Below are positions 54,261-62,382 of a stretch of DNA of 64,000 nucleotides, one piece after another; position 1 is the first letter of the stretch; each line of letters opens with the position of its first letter. The DNA lies in the NCBI RefSeq assembly GCF_900129465.1, contig NZ_FSRA01000001.1, forward strand, positions 2,916,482 to 2,980,481, read 5' to 3'. The position numbers and the translations under genes were made by a program. The notes beneath the pieces are model-generated. The model did no database searches. It was given only the letters and a program-made list of their open reading frames with translations, and was not told where the DNA came from. Source of the stretch: Chitinophaga niabensis (GTDB lineage Bacteria; Bacteroidota; Bacteroidia; Chitinophagales; Chitinophagaceae).

Positions 54261-54268
54261 CAAAAATA
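54261..54268 (-). promoter_or_regulatory. -7 promoter box of the SRPBCC gene
   Basis: The complement is TATTTTTG (TAnnTTTG), 18 bp upstream of ATG 54242. CTTG at 54287-54290 (complement), 18 bp further up, could be the -33. Confidence 0.55.
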
Positions 54269-54320
54269 AAGGCTGCAAAACCAGGGCAAGGGGGGTTAAA
54301 AAGACAATACACCGGGGCAA

Positions 54321-54347
54321 TTTGGCCAAAACTATCCCCTAACTTTG
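54321..54347 (+). promoter_or_regulatory. GlxA-type regulator promoter with TTTGGCCAAA palindrome
   Basis: TTTGGCCAAA (54321-54330) is a perfect 10-bp palindrome, and TAACTTTG (54340-54347) is an exact -7 box 17 bp before ATG 54365. The palindrome overlaps the -33 position and lies between divergent genes, a good place for an operator. Confidence 0.55.
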
Positions 54348-54364
54348 TTTCAAACGGATTTTCT

Positions 54365-55348
54365 ATGCGAACGCTCACTATTCTAGTACCTGAAGGACAG
54401 GATAATCTAACCAGTGTGGTAGGTGCCTATAAGTTCTTCACCAAAGCGAATGCTTATTTCAAAAAGGAAGTATTTCATATACAACTGGCAGGTGTTACCA
54501 AAGAAGTAGACCTTTATGATGGTTTATTCGCCATCCGCCCGCAAACCCATATCCGGGACATTGAGAAAACAGATCTGATCATCATCCCTGCCCTGGCTCA
54601 TAACAATATTCCCAATGTACTGGCCAGGAATGCGGAAGCGATCAGCTGGATAAAGCAACAACGTAAACAGGGGGCAGAAATAGCCAGCATATGCACAGGC
54701 GCTTTCCTGCTTGCATCCACCGGGCTGTTGAAAGGCAGGGTCTGCTCCACCCATTGGAATGCTGCCGGCAAATTCGCTGAACTCTTCCCGGATGTAGACC
54801 TGCAAACAGATAAAATAATCACGGATGAACAAGGCATTTATACCAACGGGGGTGCTTTCTCTTTCATGAACCTGCTCTTATACCTGATCGAAAAGTACTA
54901 CGACAGGGCAACCGCTGTATTCTGCGCCAAAGTGTTCCAGGTAGATATAGACCGCAGCAGCCAATCCCCTTTCACCATTTTCAACGGACAAAAAGATCAT
55001 GCGGATGAAGAGATCCGCAAAGCGCAGAACTACCTGGAAAGTAATCTCTCCGATAAGATCTCCATGGACGAACTGGCCAGCAGCCTTGCTATCAGCAGGC
55101 GTAACTTCGATCGCCGTTTCATCAAAGCAACAGGCAATACGCCCATTGAATATCAGCAACGGGTGAAAATAGAACTCGCCAAAAAATCATTGGAATCCGG
55201 CCGTAAAACCATCAATGAAGTGATGTATGAAGTGGGCTATGCGGATACCAAAGCATTCCGCGATCTCTTTAAAAAGATCACCGGCCTGGCTCCCATAGAT
55301 TACAGGAATAAGTACAACAAAGATGCGGCGGTGAATGAAAATTACTGA
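54365..55348 (+). CDS. GlxA-family AraC regulator (DJ-1/PfpI + HTH)
   Basis: The product has 327 residues: an N-terminal DJ-1/PfpI-like domain (1-190) with the nucleophile-elbow C110 (EIASICTGAFLLAS) and TNGGAFSFMNLLLYL, then an AraC-type double HTH (about 225-320: ISMDELASSLAISRRNFDRRF and KTINEVMYEVGYADTKAFRDLF). GlxA-type regulators sense small metabolites. It is divergent from the SRPBCC gene and its end overlaps the convergent DUF1772-like gene by 7 bp. Confidence 0.92.
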   Translation: MRTLTILVPEGQDNLTSVVGAYKFFTKANAYFKKEVFHIQLAGVTKEVDLYDGLFAIRPQTHIRDIEKTDLIIIPALAHNNIPNVLARNAEAISWIKQQRKQGAEIASICTGAFLLASTGLLKGRVCSTHWNAAGKFAELFPDVDLQTDKIITDEQGIYTNGGAFSFMNLLLYLIEKYYDRATAVFCAKVFQVDIDRSSQSPFTIFNGQKDHADEEIRKAQNYLESNLSDKISMDELASSLAISRRNFDRRFIKATGNTPIEYQQRVKIELAKKSLESGRKTINEVMYEVGYADTKAFRDLFKKITGLAPIDYRNKYNKDAAVNENY

Positions 55349-55782
55349 TGGCGGTCTGCGATCAGCATAGAAATAAAACAGCCTACTCCGGCAATGGTAC
55401 GTACAAGGTTAAAGTTATCCCATTTGTGCAGCAGGTCCTGCCAATTCGCAGGAGGTGCATCCGGCGCCCAGGTTCTCATGAGCTGATTGATGGGTACATT
55501 CCCGAACCTTGTTACCAGTAAGGAAGTTAATGCAAGCCCTGCCGCTAAGAGTGCAAATTTATTCCGGAACAGATATGCATACACCAAAGGTGCAATAATG
55601 GAAAAACCCATAAGTGTCTGCACCGTAATGCCATTATGGTTCATGAGCTGCACCCGGAAAATGAGATGGATATTTACAGGTACTTCATAAAAAGCAGGGA
55701 CCAGGTTCACATAACCATAAAAGAAAGAACCGGCCAGCAACCCGGTAGCGATCAATGCAATAAACCTCGTAAGCGTTTTCAT
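55342..55782 (-). CDS. DUF1772/anthrone-oxygenase-like membrane protein
   Basis: The product has 146 residues and four hydrophobic segments: FIALIATGLLAGSFFYGYVN, FSIIAPLVYAYLF, LLAAGLALTSLLVTRFGNVPIN and a C-terminal one. The NVPIN motif and WQDLLHKWDNFNLVRT are typical of the DUF1772 family, which includes anthrone-oxygenase-like proteins; enzymatic activity here is not established. Its start overlaps the stop of the upstream gene (ATGA), so the two are translated together. Confidence 0.8.
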   Translation of the reverse strand: MKTLTRFIALIATGLLAGSFFYGYVNLVPAFYEVPVNIHLIFRVQLMNHNGITVQTLMGFSIIAPLVYAYLFRNKFALLAAGLALTSLLVTRFGNVPINQLMRTWAPDAPPANWQDLLHKWDNFNLVRTIAGVGCFISMLIADRHQ

Positions 55783-56576
55783 GAGAACAATTTTAGCTGA
55801 TCCGGGTTTTCTGACACCTGCGTGGTTAGTTCCTCCAATTCACTTTCTTCATCCGGGTAGGATACGAAATGGATATTCAGGTTGATGATATTTTCATAGA
55901 GGATACATAAACTATGCCCCTCGATATTTTTCTGTTCACCAGGTTCGTTGATCATTCGCTGACTGCCGTCCTCCCCTGTTTCCTGTTTCTTAAAATCCCT
56001 TTTGATCACATTCTTCAGGTAGATCTGGTTCAGCACTTCTCCTTCACAATCAAAATCAACCAGGAAACCGGAATAGATCATCGTGCCTTCCTGCACCCTC
56101 ACCAACGCATCTACAAAGATGATATCAAAATCCTCCCCTTCCGGTTTGTAGCCGTTAAAGTAGTAATACCACCTGTTGTATAACCTGAATAGTTCGTACC
56201 TGGAATGAAGGGAATACCTGATCACCAGCCATCTTAATCCCCGGCCTAATACAATGCAGCTAAGCAGCAATACCAGGTTATAAAAGGCAAACCCTGTCAG
56301 CAAAGATTTAAATGCCGTATTGGAGATCTTTGTATCAAAGGATTTAAGATCGCCGCCGGAAATTAAAGCGAGTATATCAAAACGGATCTCTTTTGAAATG
56401 AATAGAACGGCGGCGGCATGCACCAGTAAAGAAAAAACGGCGGAAGCCATTAAACCTTCCAGTAAAGTAAATTTAGGACCGGATTTAGGAAATCGACCGA
56501 ATGAATAGGAAAGATATAAGGATAGTGGCGGAATAAGGAGAATGAAGATAAGTACCGCGCTGAGGGCAACGTTCAT
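55779..56576 (-). CDS. Hypothetical membrane protein
   Basis: The product has 265 residues with three hydrophobic N-terminal segments (LSAVLIFILLIPPLSLYLSY, LMASAVFSLLVHAAAVLFI, AFYNLVLLLSCIVLGRGL) and a soluble C-terminal half (about 140-265) rich in acidic and aromatic residues, including DIIFVDALVRVQEG and MIYSGFLVDFDCEGE. I recognise no family. The C-terminal domain could be a small beta-barrel sensor. It overlaps the downstream gene by 4 bp; both may be membrane partners. Confidence 0.75.
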   Translation of the reverse strand: MNVALSAVLIFILLIPPLSLYLSYSFGRFPKSGPKFTLLEGLMASAVFSLLVHAAAVLFISKEIRFDILALISGGDLKSFDTKISNTAFKSLLTGFAFYNLVLLLSCIVLGRGLRWLVIRYSLHSRYELFRLYNRWYYYFNGYKPEGEDFDIIFVDALVRVQEGTMIYSGFLVDFDCEGEVLNQIYLKNVIKRDFKKQETGEDGSQRMINEPGEQKNIEGHSLCILYENIINLNIHFVSYPDEESELEELTTQVSENPDQLKLFS

Positions 56577-56599
56577 GGATATGGCATTTCAGCAAACTC

Positions 56600-56773
56600 C
56601 TAAGAGTTCAGTCTGACATTAATTTTTTTCTCGGCATCAATGGTCACAGAGAGATTCCTGCCGGACACCCCGGATTTCATCTCACTGGCTACGATCGCCT
56701 TTGCAATAGCAGCCGAAACCTGGCTGTTACTCAGTACGATCCTTGCCTTTTTGGAAATTTTTGCATTTGACAT
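56600..56773 (-). CDS. 57-residue small protein
   Basis: A complete frame runs from ATG 56773 to TAG 56600, predicting 57 residues beginning MSNAKISKKARIVLSNSQVS and ending VTIDAEKKINVRLNS. It is basic, with an Ala/Val-rich central helix (AAIAKAIVASEMKSG). It is 29 bp downstream of the 162-residue gene on the same strand, so co-expression is likely. The family is unknown. The main doubt is whether it is translated; codon usage matches neighbours and no other frame in this stretch is longer. Confidence 0.55.
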   Translation of the reverse strand: MSNAKISKKARIVLSNSQVSAAIAKAIVASEMKSGVSGRNLSVTIDAEKKINVRLNS

Positions 56774-56802
56774 ATCGTAAAGTTAATGAATTTATCGGAA
56801 AA

Positions 56803-57291
56803 TCAGGTAAGGTCCCTGGTATACACATTCCCCATCAGGTCATACGCTTCTACCCTGCGGGCCTTCTTTTTCACCGGGTATTCCCAAACCTCTTTCTTTT
56901 TATTGAAAACCGCCGGCTCCCCATCTACCAGCACTTCTTTAACGCTATGGTCATTTTTCATCTTCACGGTCACTGCTTTATCGGAAACGTTTACCTCGCT
57001 GATCTCCACTCCATGAAAAGCATCGCTAAAGGCAACATTATAGGCAGATTGACCGTTTTGGGCACGTTTCTGGTACTGTGCTTTCCTTACAGGGTCTGCG
57101 ATTGCCTCTTTGGCAAATGCATTCGCTTTAGCAAAACGCTCCTGGTTAGCCACCTGGGTAGGCGTTTTGGGCGGATAGGGCTTCGGGAGCTTGCACATCA
57201 CCGTTTTCCCGTTCCTCTGCCGGAAAACCACTTCTCTGCCAAAGGTGCCCTGGGCGCCTTTCATGATCGAATTGTTATCTATTATTGCCAT
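56803..57291 (-). CDS. Hypothetical protein, distantly DUF6266-like
   Basis: The product has 162 residues from ATG 57291; an earlier frame start overlaps the divergent AraC promoter. The N-terminal pattern GAQGTFGREVVFRQRNGKTV followed by Pro-rich PKPYPPKTPTQ and a helix with QERFAKANAFAKEA recalls the DUF6266 group of short Bacteroidota proteins, but the C-terminal half (KAVTVKMKNDHSVKEVLVDG, ending VYTRDLT) is not recognised. It is divergent from the AraC regulator by 84 bp. A 57-residue gene follows on the same strand. Confidence 0.72.
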   Translation of the reverse strand: MAIIDNNSIMKGAQGTFGREVVFRQRNGKTVMCKLPKPYPPKTPTQVANQERFAKANAFAKEAIADPVRKAQYQKRAQNGQSAYNVAFSDAFHGVEISEVNVSDKAVTVKMKNDHSVKEVLVDGEPAVFNKKKEVWEYPVKKKARRVEAYDLMGNVYTRDLT

Positions 57292-57375
57292 ACTGCAAAG
57301 GTAGTGAATATATCTGACATAGGCTTCACATAGGGTCAAAATAGGGGGATCCTATACTTTACCTATATTTACAGT

Positions 57376-58155
57376 ATGCTGAAGTTAGAAAGATCACGAT
57401 ACCTGGGTACCAATGTGCATAGTTTCAGCACAGGAGGCCTCACTATCAGTGAAACCCTCTACCATCAAAAGGTATTCGAAGGCTGGCATTACCATGAGAA
57501 CCACCACATTACGCTGATACTCAGGGGTGGTAACCGGGAACAAAGGAAACAACAGGAGATCATGGCCGCTCCGGGGGCTGTTTTACGTTATAACGAAGGG
57601 GAATTGCACCGGAACATGCATACCCAACACCCTTCCCGGAATATCAATCTTGAGATCGAAGGGGCTTTTTTGCGTCAGCATCAATTAAAATTCACTGATC
57701 TGCAACACTCCCCGGCCCTCAAACTCTCCCTTCTGAAGATCTACAGGGAAAGCAAACTGGCGGATACCTGCAGCCAGGCTTCCATCGAGTCCTCCCTCCT
57801 GCACCTGTTCAGCAATAAAACATCCAAAAATACCCCGCCCTGGATAGCACAGTTAAAAGCCCTGCTTCACGACCGCTGGAATGAATCACTCTCTTTACAG
57901 GAACTCGCTGCCCAGCTCAATGTTCATCCGGTAACTATCTCCAAATACTTTCCCCGTTATTTTTCCTGTACCCTGGGAGAATACCTGCGCAAACTGAGGG
58001 TAGAAAAAGCAGTAGACCTGATGCAGCAGGAAGGAATGTCTCTCACGGAACTGGCTTACCATTGCGGTTTCTTTGACCAAAGCCATTTTATCAGGGCATT
58101 TAAAATGTACACCGGCTTCCGGCCAAAAGAATGGGCTAATTACATACAATTTTAA
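57376..58155 (+). CDS. AraC-family regulator with cupin sensor
   Basis: The product has 259 residues. A cupin-like N-terminal half (about 20-100: HYHENHHITLILRGGNREQ, RYNEGELHRNMHT) and an AraC double HTH (about 165-255: LSLQELAAQLNVHPVTISKYF and MSLTELAYHCGFFDQSHFIRAF). A near -7 box (TATATTTA) ends only 4 bp before the ATG, so the true start site is unsure. The S41 peptidase gene follows after 28 bp and may be co-transcribed; the 162-residue gene is divergent. Confidence 0.9.
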   Translation: MLKLERSRYLGTNVHSFSTGGLTISETLYHQKVFEGWHYHENHHITLILRGGNREQRKQQEIMAAPGAVLRYNEGELHRNMHTQHPSRNINLEIEGAFLRQHQLKFTDLQHSPALKLSLLKIYRESKLADTCSQASIESSLLHLFSNKTSKNTPPWIAQLKALLHDRWNESLSLQELAAQLNVHPVTISKYFPRYFSCTLGEYLRKLRVEKAVDLMQQEGMSLTELAYHCGFFDQSHFIRAFKMYTGFRPKEWANYIQF

Positions 58156-58183
58156 ATATCCTCCCTAACAGACCTTTGCTGTT

Positions 58184-59230
58184 ATGAAAGGCATAATACT
58201 GATCATCATATTGAGCACCGGTTTTGCTCAGGCCCAGCAAACGGTTATAGAGAAAACTGCGCAGCTGATCAAAGCGCACTATGTATCTGAAGAAAAGGGG
58301 GCTAAGATCGCCGAACACCTGTTGCAGCAATACAAGGCCGGCACTTTCAACACCAAACCCCTCGATTCTGTAGTCACTGCCGTACTACAGCGTTTCAGCC
58401 ACGACGGGCATCTCTATTTACGCTACGACCCCCAGCCCCTCAAAGAGGAAGAAAGTGATGAAAATCTTTTCTACTATGGCCCCAAAGCCATAGAAAATAA
58501 TTACGGTTTCCGGGAAGTGAAGGTACTGGATGGCAACATTGGTTACATAAAACTTTCCGAGATCAATATCTCCGATAAAAGCCTGCCACTGCTCTATGCT
58601 GCTATGCGGTTTGTAACCAATACAAAAGCCCTTATCATAGACCTTCAATACAATGGTGGCGGTGGCAGCAATATTGGTGCTGTGCTGGAAAGTTACTTCC
58701 TCCCAAAGAACACCCAATTACTGGAATTCAAAAGCAGAACGGGTGGTGTAGAAGTAGAAAGAACAGTCACCTGGCTTACAGAGGAGAGATACAACAAACC
58801 CCTCTACATCCTGGTGAATGGCAGAACAGCATCTGCTGCAGAAGCCTTTGCCTATGTATTACAAGCTCGTAAAAGAGCGAAGATCGTAGGCCAGACCTCT
58901 GCAGGCGGTGCTAATATGAATCAATTCTACCGTGTGAATAATGAATACTATGTGTCTGTTTCCATTGCAGCACCTGCATTACCCGGAACGGATAGTTCCT
59001 GGGAGCAGAAGGGTGTTCAGCCGGACCAGGTAACCCAACCGGGAGAAGAGATCAAAGTGGTCAGGGAACTCATATCCGCAGATAGAACGGTAACTGCAAC
59101 AGGCAGGGAACTTACTTCCCCCGGTAAAACGGCAACCGGAACATCTACTTCCCCCGGTAAATCAATACCCACAGCAACCGGAACAATTACTTCCTCCGGT
59201 AACACAACAACACAACCCCATTCGCAATAG
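58184..59230 (+). CDS. S41-family secreted peptidase with repeat tail
   Basis: The product has 348 residues: signal peptide (ending near AQAQ), an N-terminal helical cap, and a TSPc domain (about 115-290) with IIDLQYNGGGGSNIG and the nucleophile S217 in VNGRTASAAEAF, and GQTSAGGAN. There is no PDZ domain. It is closer to interphotoreceptor-retinoid-binding-like S41 members than to CtpA. The last ~45 residues are a Thr/Ser/Pro/Gly tail made of repeats of TSPGKTATGT type that runs across the end of the convergent reductase gene (44 bp overlap). Confidence 0.85.
   Translation: MKGIILIIILSTGFAQAQQTVIEKTAQLIKAHYVSEEKGAKIAEHLLQQYKAGTFNTKPLDSVVTAVLQRFSHDGHLYLRYDPQPLKEEESDENLFYYGPKAIENNYGFREVKVLDGNIGYIKLSEINISDKSLPLLYAAMRFVTNTKALIIDLQYNGGGGSNIGAVLESYFLPKNTQLLEFKSRTGGVEVERTVTWLTEERYNKPLYILVNGRTASAAEAFAYVLQARKRAKIVGQTSAGGANMNQFYRVNNEYYVSVSIAAPALPGTDSSWEQKGVQPDQVTQPGEEIKVVRELISADRTVTATGRELTSPGKTATGTSTSPGKSIPTATGTITSSGNTTTQPHSQ
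59114..59202 (+). repeat. Three copies of ACTTCCCCCGGTAA in the S41 tail
   Basis: Copies lie at 59114-59127, 59147-59160 and 59189-59202 (one mismatch in the third), spaced 33 and 42 bp, both multiples of three. The third overlaps the stop codon of the convergent gene. Confidence 0.75.
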
Positions 59231-59717
59231 GTGCGGTTTTCACCAGCTCCATCCCTTTCATATGCATCTCATCCCGGAAGAAACGTTTCCCCGTTCCCAT
59301 GATCACGGGATGCACCAGTAAACGGATCTCATCCACCAGATCAGCCTTCATCAGGGATTCCGCGAGAATGGAACTCCCTTCCACCTGGATCTCCCCTTCC
59401 AGCTTTTTAATTTCTTCCAAACTAATGATCTCCGAATTTTCCCAGGTTGCCTCTTTGAGAGAAGAAGAAACCACATACTTCGGCATGCTGTTCAGCTTAG
59501 CCGCAATATCCATTTCATTGTTCTTCAGGTTGGGCCAGTAAGAAGATAACATCTCGTAAGTGGTACGCCCCAGCAACAACGCATCACTGCCATGAATACT
59601 TTCCCGGATATATTGCTGACGCTCCAGGCTGTCAAAAGGCGCAAACCACTCATTCATTGAATTTGCATCAAAAACGCCATCCAGCGTTACCCATGTTGAA
59701 ACTACTATTTTGCTCAT
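59187..59717 (-). CDS. RibD C-terminal-type dihydrofolate-reductase-like protein
   Basis: The product has 176 residues with the DHFR/RibD fold: VVSTWVTLDGVFDANS, HGSDALLLGRTTYEMLSSYWP, VSSSLKEATWEN, and VEGSSILAESLMKADLVDEIRL (NADPH-binding), then HPVIMGTGKRFF. Single-domain members are NADPH-dependent reductases of unknown substrate and are often near AraC regulators. It lies 62 bp after the AraC gene on the same strand. Confidence 0.9.
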   Translation of the reverse strand: MSKIVVSTWVTLDGVFDANSMNEWFAPFDSLERQQYIRESIHGSDALLLGRTTYEMLSSYWPNLKNNEMDIAAKLNSMPKYVVSSSLKEATWENSEIISLEEIKKLEGEIQVEGSSILAESLMKADLVDEIRLLVHPVIMGTGKRFFRDEMHMKGMELVKTAPIANGVVLLCYRRK

Positions 59718-59779
59718 TGTGATAATTTTCTACAAAGTAACAGCAGCCCACAGAGGCGGAATTGAACAAACCCGACAAT

Positions 59780-60529
59780 CTAGCGGTAAGGAGCAGAACG
59801 TTTTAAATATTCACTGGGAGAAGTAAGGGTAAACTTCTGAAAATCACGGATAAGATGGCTTTGGTCTGCATAACCAAACTGGTAGGCCACATCCGTGAGC
59901 CGGGAGAATTGCTGGTAGTTGATCTGCTGGAATGCTGCATTGAACTGGCAGATCTTACTGAACAACTTGGGTGATATACCCACATGGAATTCAAATAACC
60001 GTTGGAAGGTCCGCTCGGTTATATGTAATTCGTTCCGGATGTCCTTGAGCGGAACCAGGCCATCACTTTTCCGGATGGCATCTGTAGCATAAAGGATGCC
60101 TTCATGTACACCACGGATAGGCTCGGCCAGCTTTTGTATATAACTATTCAGGAATTGTACCCGCGCAGGTAAAGCAGCAGCATTGGCCAGTTGTTCCTGT
60201 AAACACATGCCCCGGGCAGGCTGGGTAAGGGAGAGATCAATATGGATATCCGTCAGTTCTTTGGCATCAAAGCCGAACAATGTTTTTAATGCATGCGGGT
60301 AAATAAAATAGGCAATCATCATGAAACGCCCCCTGAGAATAAGTTCGGCAGGTTTAACACATTGGCCGTACAGATGAAGGTAATCCCCATTCAGGGCAAC
60401 AATACTGGGATACCCGTTAGCTATCAGGGGTAGCGCCACATCACAGTACGGATCGGAATTTTCGATCACCAGGATGTTGCTGATATAATGAGCAACGGAA
60501 GGATCCGGTTGTAAGGCCTGTGTGTTCAT
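59780..60529 (-). CDS. AraC-family regulator (DUF6597-type sensor)
   Basis: The product has 249 residues from ATG 60529 (the frame continues three codons to a TTG). N-terminal DUF6597-like sensor (about 10-150: VALPLIANGYPSIVALNG, FIYPHALKTLFG) and an AraC HTH region (about 155-245: VPLKDIRNELHITERTFQRLF and LTDVAYQFGYADQSHLIRDF). It is the third gene of a VOC-tautomerase-AraC operon, with a 15-bp gap upstream, and probably controls it or the following reductase gene. Confidence 0.9.
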   Translation of the reverse strand: MNTQALQPDPSVAHYISNILVIENSDPYCDVALPLIANGYPSIVALNGDYLHLYGQCVKPAELILRGRFMMIAYFIYPHALKTLFGFDAKELTDIHIDLSLTQPARGMCLQEQLANAAALPARVQFLNSYIQKLAEPIRGVHEGILYATDAIRKSDGLVPLKDIRNELHITERTFQRLFEFHVGISPKLFSKICQFNAAFQQINYQQFSRLTDVAYQFGYADQSHLIRDFQKFTLTSPSEYLKRSAPYR

Positions 60530-60544
60530 GCTCAACAAATATAA

Positions 60545-60922
60545 TCATTCCTCCTTCCAATCTTCACTCCAACCGCCCAGTTGGGGATGATACATTTCAT
60601 CTCCCGAATGCTGTGTGAACACTATATTCAACCGCTGCAACCCCAACACCTCTTCACAACAGGCCATCAGTGCTTCTGCCAAAGCAGCCCTTGTTTCCAC
60701 CGGCCGGCCGCGCCTGATATCACACATCAGCAATGCTGCGGGAACAGGCGTTCCTGCATTGCAACGCCAGACTGCCCCTTCCCCCAGCTCCCTGATGGTG
60801 ATGGTGATCCTGTTCACATCCGCCTTCATGATGTCCGCATAAAGAGCCCCCATTCTTTTAGCCAGCAATTGTTTGGTGGCAACAGGATAATGATCATTCA
60901 CATCCAATTGTAGATACGGCAT
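60545..60922 (-). CDS. Tautomerase-family protein
   Basis: The product has 125 residues. Met removal would expose the catalytic Pro1 (MPYLQLDV). The 4-oxalocrotonate-tautomerase/MIF-type fold appears as two beta-alpha-beta units (ATKQLLAKRMGALYADI, NRITITIREL and VETRAALAEALMACCEEVL). Proline-based tautomerases handle enol-keto conversions in detoxification or catabolism. It is 8 bp after the VOC gene and 15 bp before the AraC gene. Confidence 0.85.
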   Translation of the reverse strand: MPYLQLDVNDHYPVATKQLLAKRMGALYADIMKADVNRITITIRELGEGAVWRCNAGTPVPAALLMCDIRRGRPVETRAALAEALMACCEEVLGLQRLNIVFTQHSGDEMYHPQLGGWSEDWKEE

Positions 60923-60930
60923 TCCTTTTT

Positions 60931-61371
60931 TTATAAAGGTACCGCTTTGTAGGTAACGATATCTATGCCTACCCCGTTGGGGTCCTGTATGGCAAAGTGA
61001 CGGTCGCCCCAGGGTTCATCCCTGATCGCTATTTTAATGTCCACCTTTTTGGCCTTCATTTTTTCGTACACCTCGTTCACGTTATCCACCTCTATGGTCA
61101 GGTAAACACCTTTACCGGCAAAGGGGGCCCGGAACAGGGGTTGCTGGGAAGCATGCTCCGGCAGCAGGAAACTGATCTCTGCCTGCTTATTGGGCGTATG
61201 GAGTAATAAGTAGAAGTCGTTTTCAAAGGTTACACCGAAGCCCAGCACTTCCGTATAGAACTTTTTACTTTCCGTGATCTTAGACGTTACGATCCCTGCA
61301 TTGAGTTTCATTTGTGCATAAAGATTAGTGATGAATAAAGAGAAAGCAAGCATTAAAAGTAAACGTTTCAT
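60931..61371 (-). CDS. Exported VOC (glyoxalase-like) protein
   Basis: The product has 146 residues from ATG 61371, where the Sec signal peptide MKRLLLMLAFSLFITNLYAQ begins. VOC fold: KLNAGIVTSKITESKKFYTEV, VYLTIEVDNVNEVYEKM, IAIRDEPWGDRHFAIQDPNG. VOC proteins are usually cytoplasmic, so an exported one is unusual. It heads the operon with the tautomerase and AraC genes. An exact -7 box lies 18 bp upstream. Confidence 0.85.
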   Translation of the reverse strand: MKRLLLMLAFSLFITNLYAQMKLNAGIVTSKITESKKFYTEVLGFGVTFENDFYLLLHTPNKQAEISFLLPEHASQQPLFRAPFAGKGVYLTIEVDNVNEVYEKMKAKKVDIKIAIRDEPWGDRHFAIQDPNGVGIDIVTYKAVPL

Positions 61372-61389
61372 GTGTTCCGATTTATACAG

Positions 61390-61397
61390 CAAAGTTA
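61390..61397 (-). promoter_or_regulatory. -7 promoter box of the VOC operon
   Basis: The complement is TAACTTTG, an exact TAnnTTTG match, 18 bp upstream of ATG 61371. Confidence 0.55.
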
Positions 61398-61436
61398 TCC
61401 CGGGGTTAAACAGGAACATTGTAAAAAACGGACAAC

Positions 61437-62267
61437 TTACTTCAGAAGGGCCTTGCCGGGTGTAAGGCCATAGAGATGTTTGAACTCTTTGATAAAATGG
61501 GCCTGGTCGTAATACCCTGCGTTCAGGTAATCTTCCGGCGCCTGCAGCGTTTTCTGGAATCGTACCACCCTGGAAAACTCCTTGGGTGTATCCCCTATAT
61601 AGAACTCAAATAAACGCCTCAACTGCCGGACACTGATGCCCTGTGGCAACTCTTTCTCCACGCTCATCGTCCCCCCGTTCTGCAGTATGCGCTCAATGGA
61701 TTCATACAAACGGCTATCTGCATCAATACGGATATTTGAAACGTGACGCAGAAAATGCTCATCCAGTAAGGCTTTCAGGTTTTCCGGAGATAGATCGGCA
61801 GAAAAGGAATCCGCCAGGAATTTTGCCACTGCCGGCAACACATTCTCCAAACACTCTGCCCGGTTGCTTAGCCCGGCCGCGCTGATCTTATACAACTGTG
61901 GGAACATACTGGGAAAGAACCGTACCCCAACATAGTTGAAAGTCTTTGCCAACTCAAACTCTACAAAGGAATTTGTAAAGCCCATCACATAACTTTTATC
62001 CGGCTCTTCCAGCTCAAAATAAACATCCATACAGCCGTCTGCGATAACCCGGTAATGGAAAGGAGATGTTAATGGATACCTGGTTTTAAGCTGCCAATAA
62101 CAGTAGATATAGTCCTGTAACCTTACATCAGGAAGGATCTCCTGGTATCCTACCCCTTCAGCCGGATGTTCAGGACCGGGCTGTACAGGCAGATAGAGCG
62201 ATCGTATGTTAGGCGTCCTTTTCAATATTTCAAGGTACTTATTTATAATAATCTGATAAAATTTCAC
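61437..62267 (-). CDS. AraC-family regulator (DUF6597-type sensor), GTG start
   Basis: The product has about 276 residues. I chose GTG at 62267 (KFYQIIINKYLEILKRT) because GGAGG lies 8 nt upstream (62276-62280 complement), a strong ribosome site; the frame is open further only to a TTG. Sensor domain (about 10-170: PDVRLQDYIYCYWQLK, RVIADGCMDVYFELEE) and C-terminal AraC HTH (about 180-275: VEKELPQGISVRQLRRLFEF and YYDQAHFIKEFKHLYG). It is divergent from the VOC-GNAT gene. Confidence 0.85.
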   Translation of the reverse strand: MKFYQIIINKYLEILKRTPNIRSLYLPVQPGPEHPAEGVGYQEILPDVRLQDYIYCYWQLKTRYPLTSPFHYRVIADGCMDVYFELEEPDKSYVMGFTNSFVEFELAKTFNYVGVRFFPSMFPQLYKISAAGLSNRAECLENVLPAVAKFLADSFSADLSPENLKALLDEHFLRHVSNIRIDADSRLYESIERILQNGGTMSVEKELPQGISVRQLRRLFEFYIGDTPKEFSRVVRFQKTLQAPEDYLNAGYYDQAHFIKEFKHLYGLTPGKALLK

Positions 62268-62382
62268 TAACTTATCCTCCCTATAAACCGCCACAGGCAA
62301 GGATAAGTGGTCAGGTAATGGTGTTGATGGCTCTCGATCACATTCAGAAATATGCTGAAATCCCCGCTGGTGGCCCAACTCT

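Noticed and set aside
56743-57333. A 196-codon plus-strand frame opposite the 162-residue gene
   Set aside because: The minus-strand frame has a sensible start, protein-like composition and a co-oriented follower; the plus frame has none of these.
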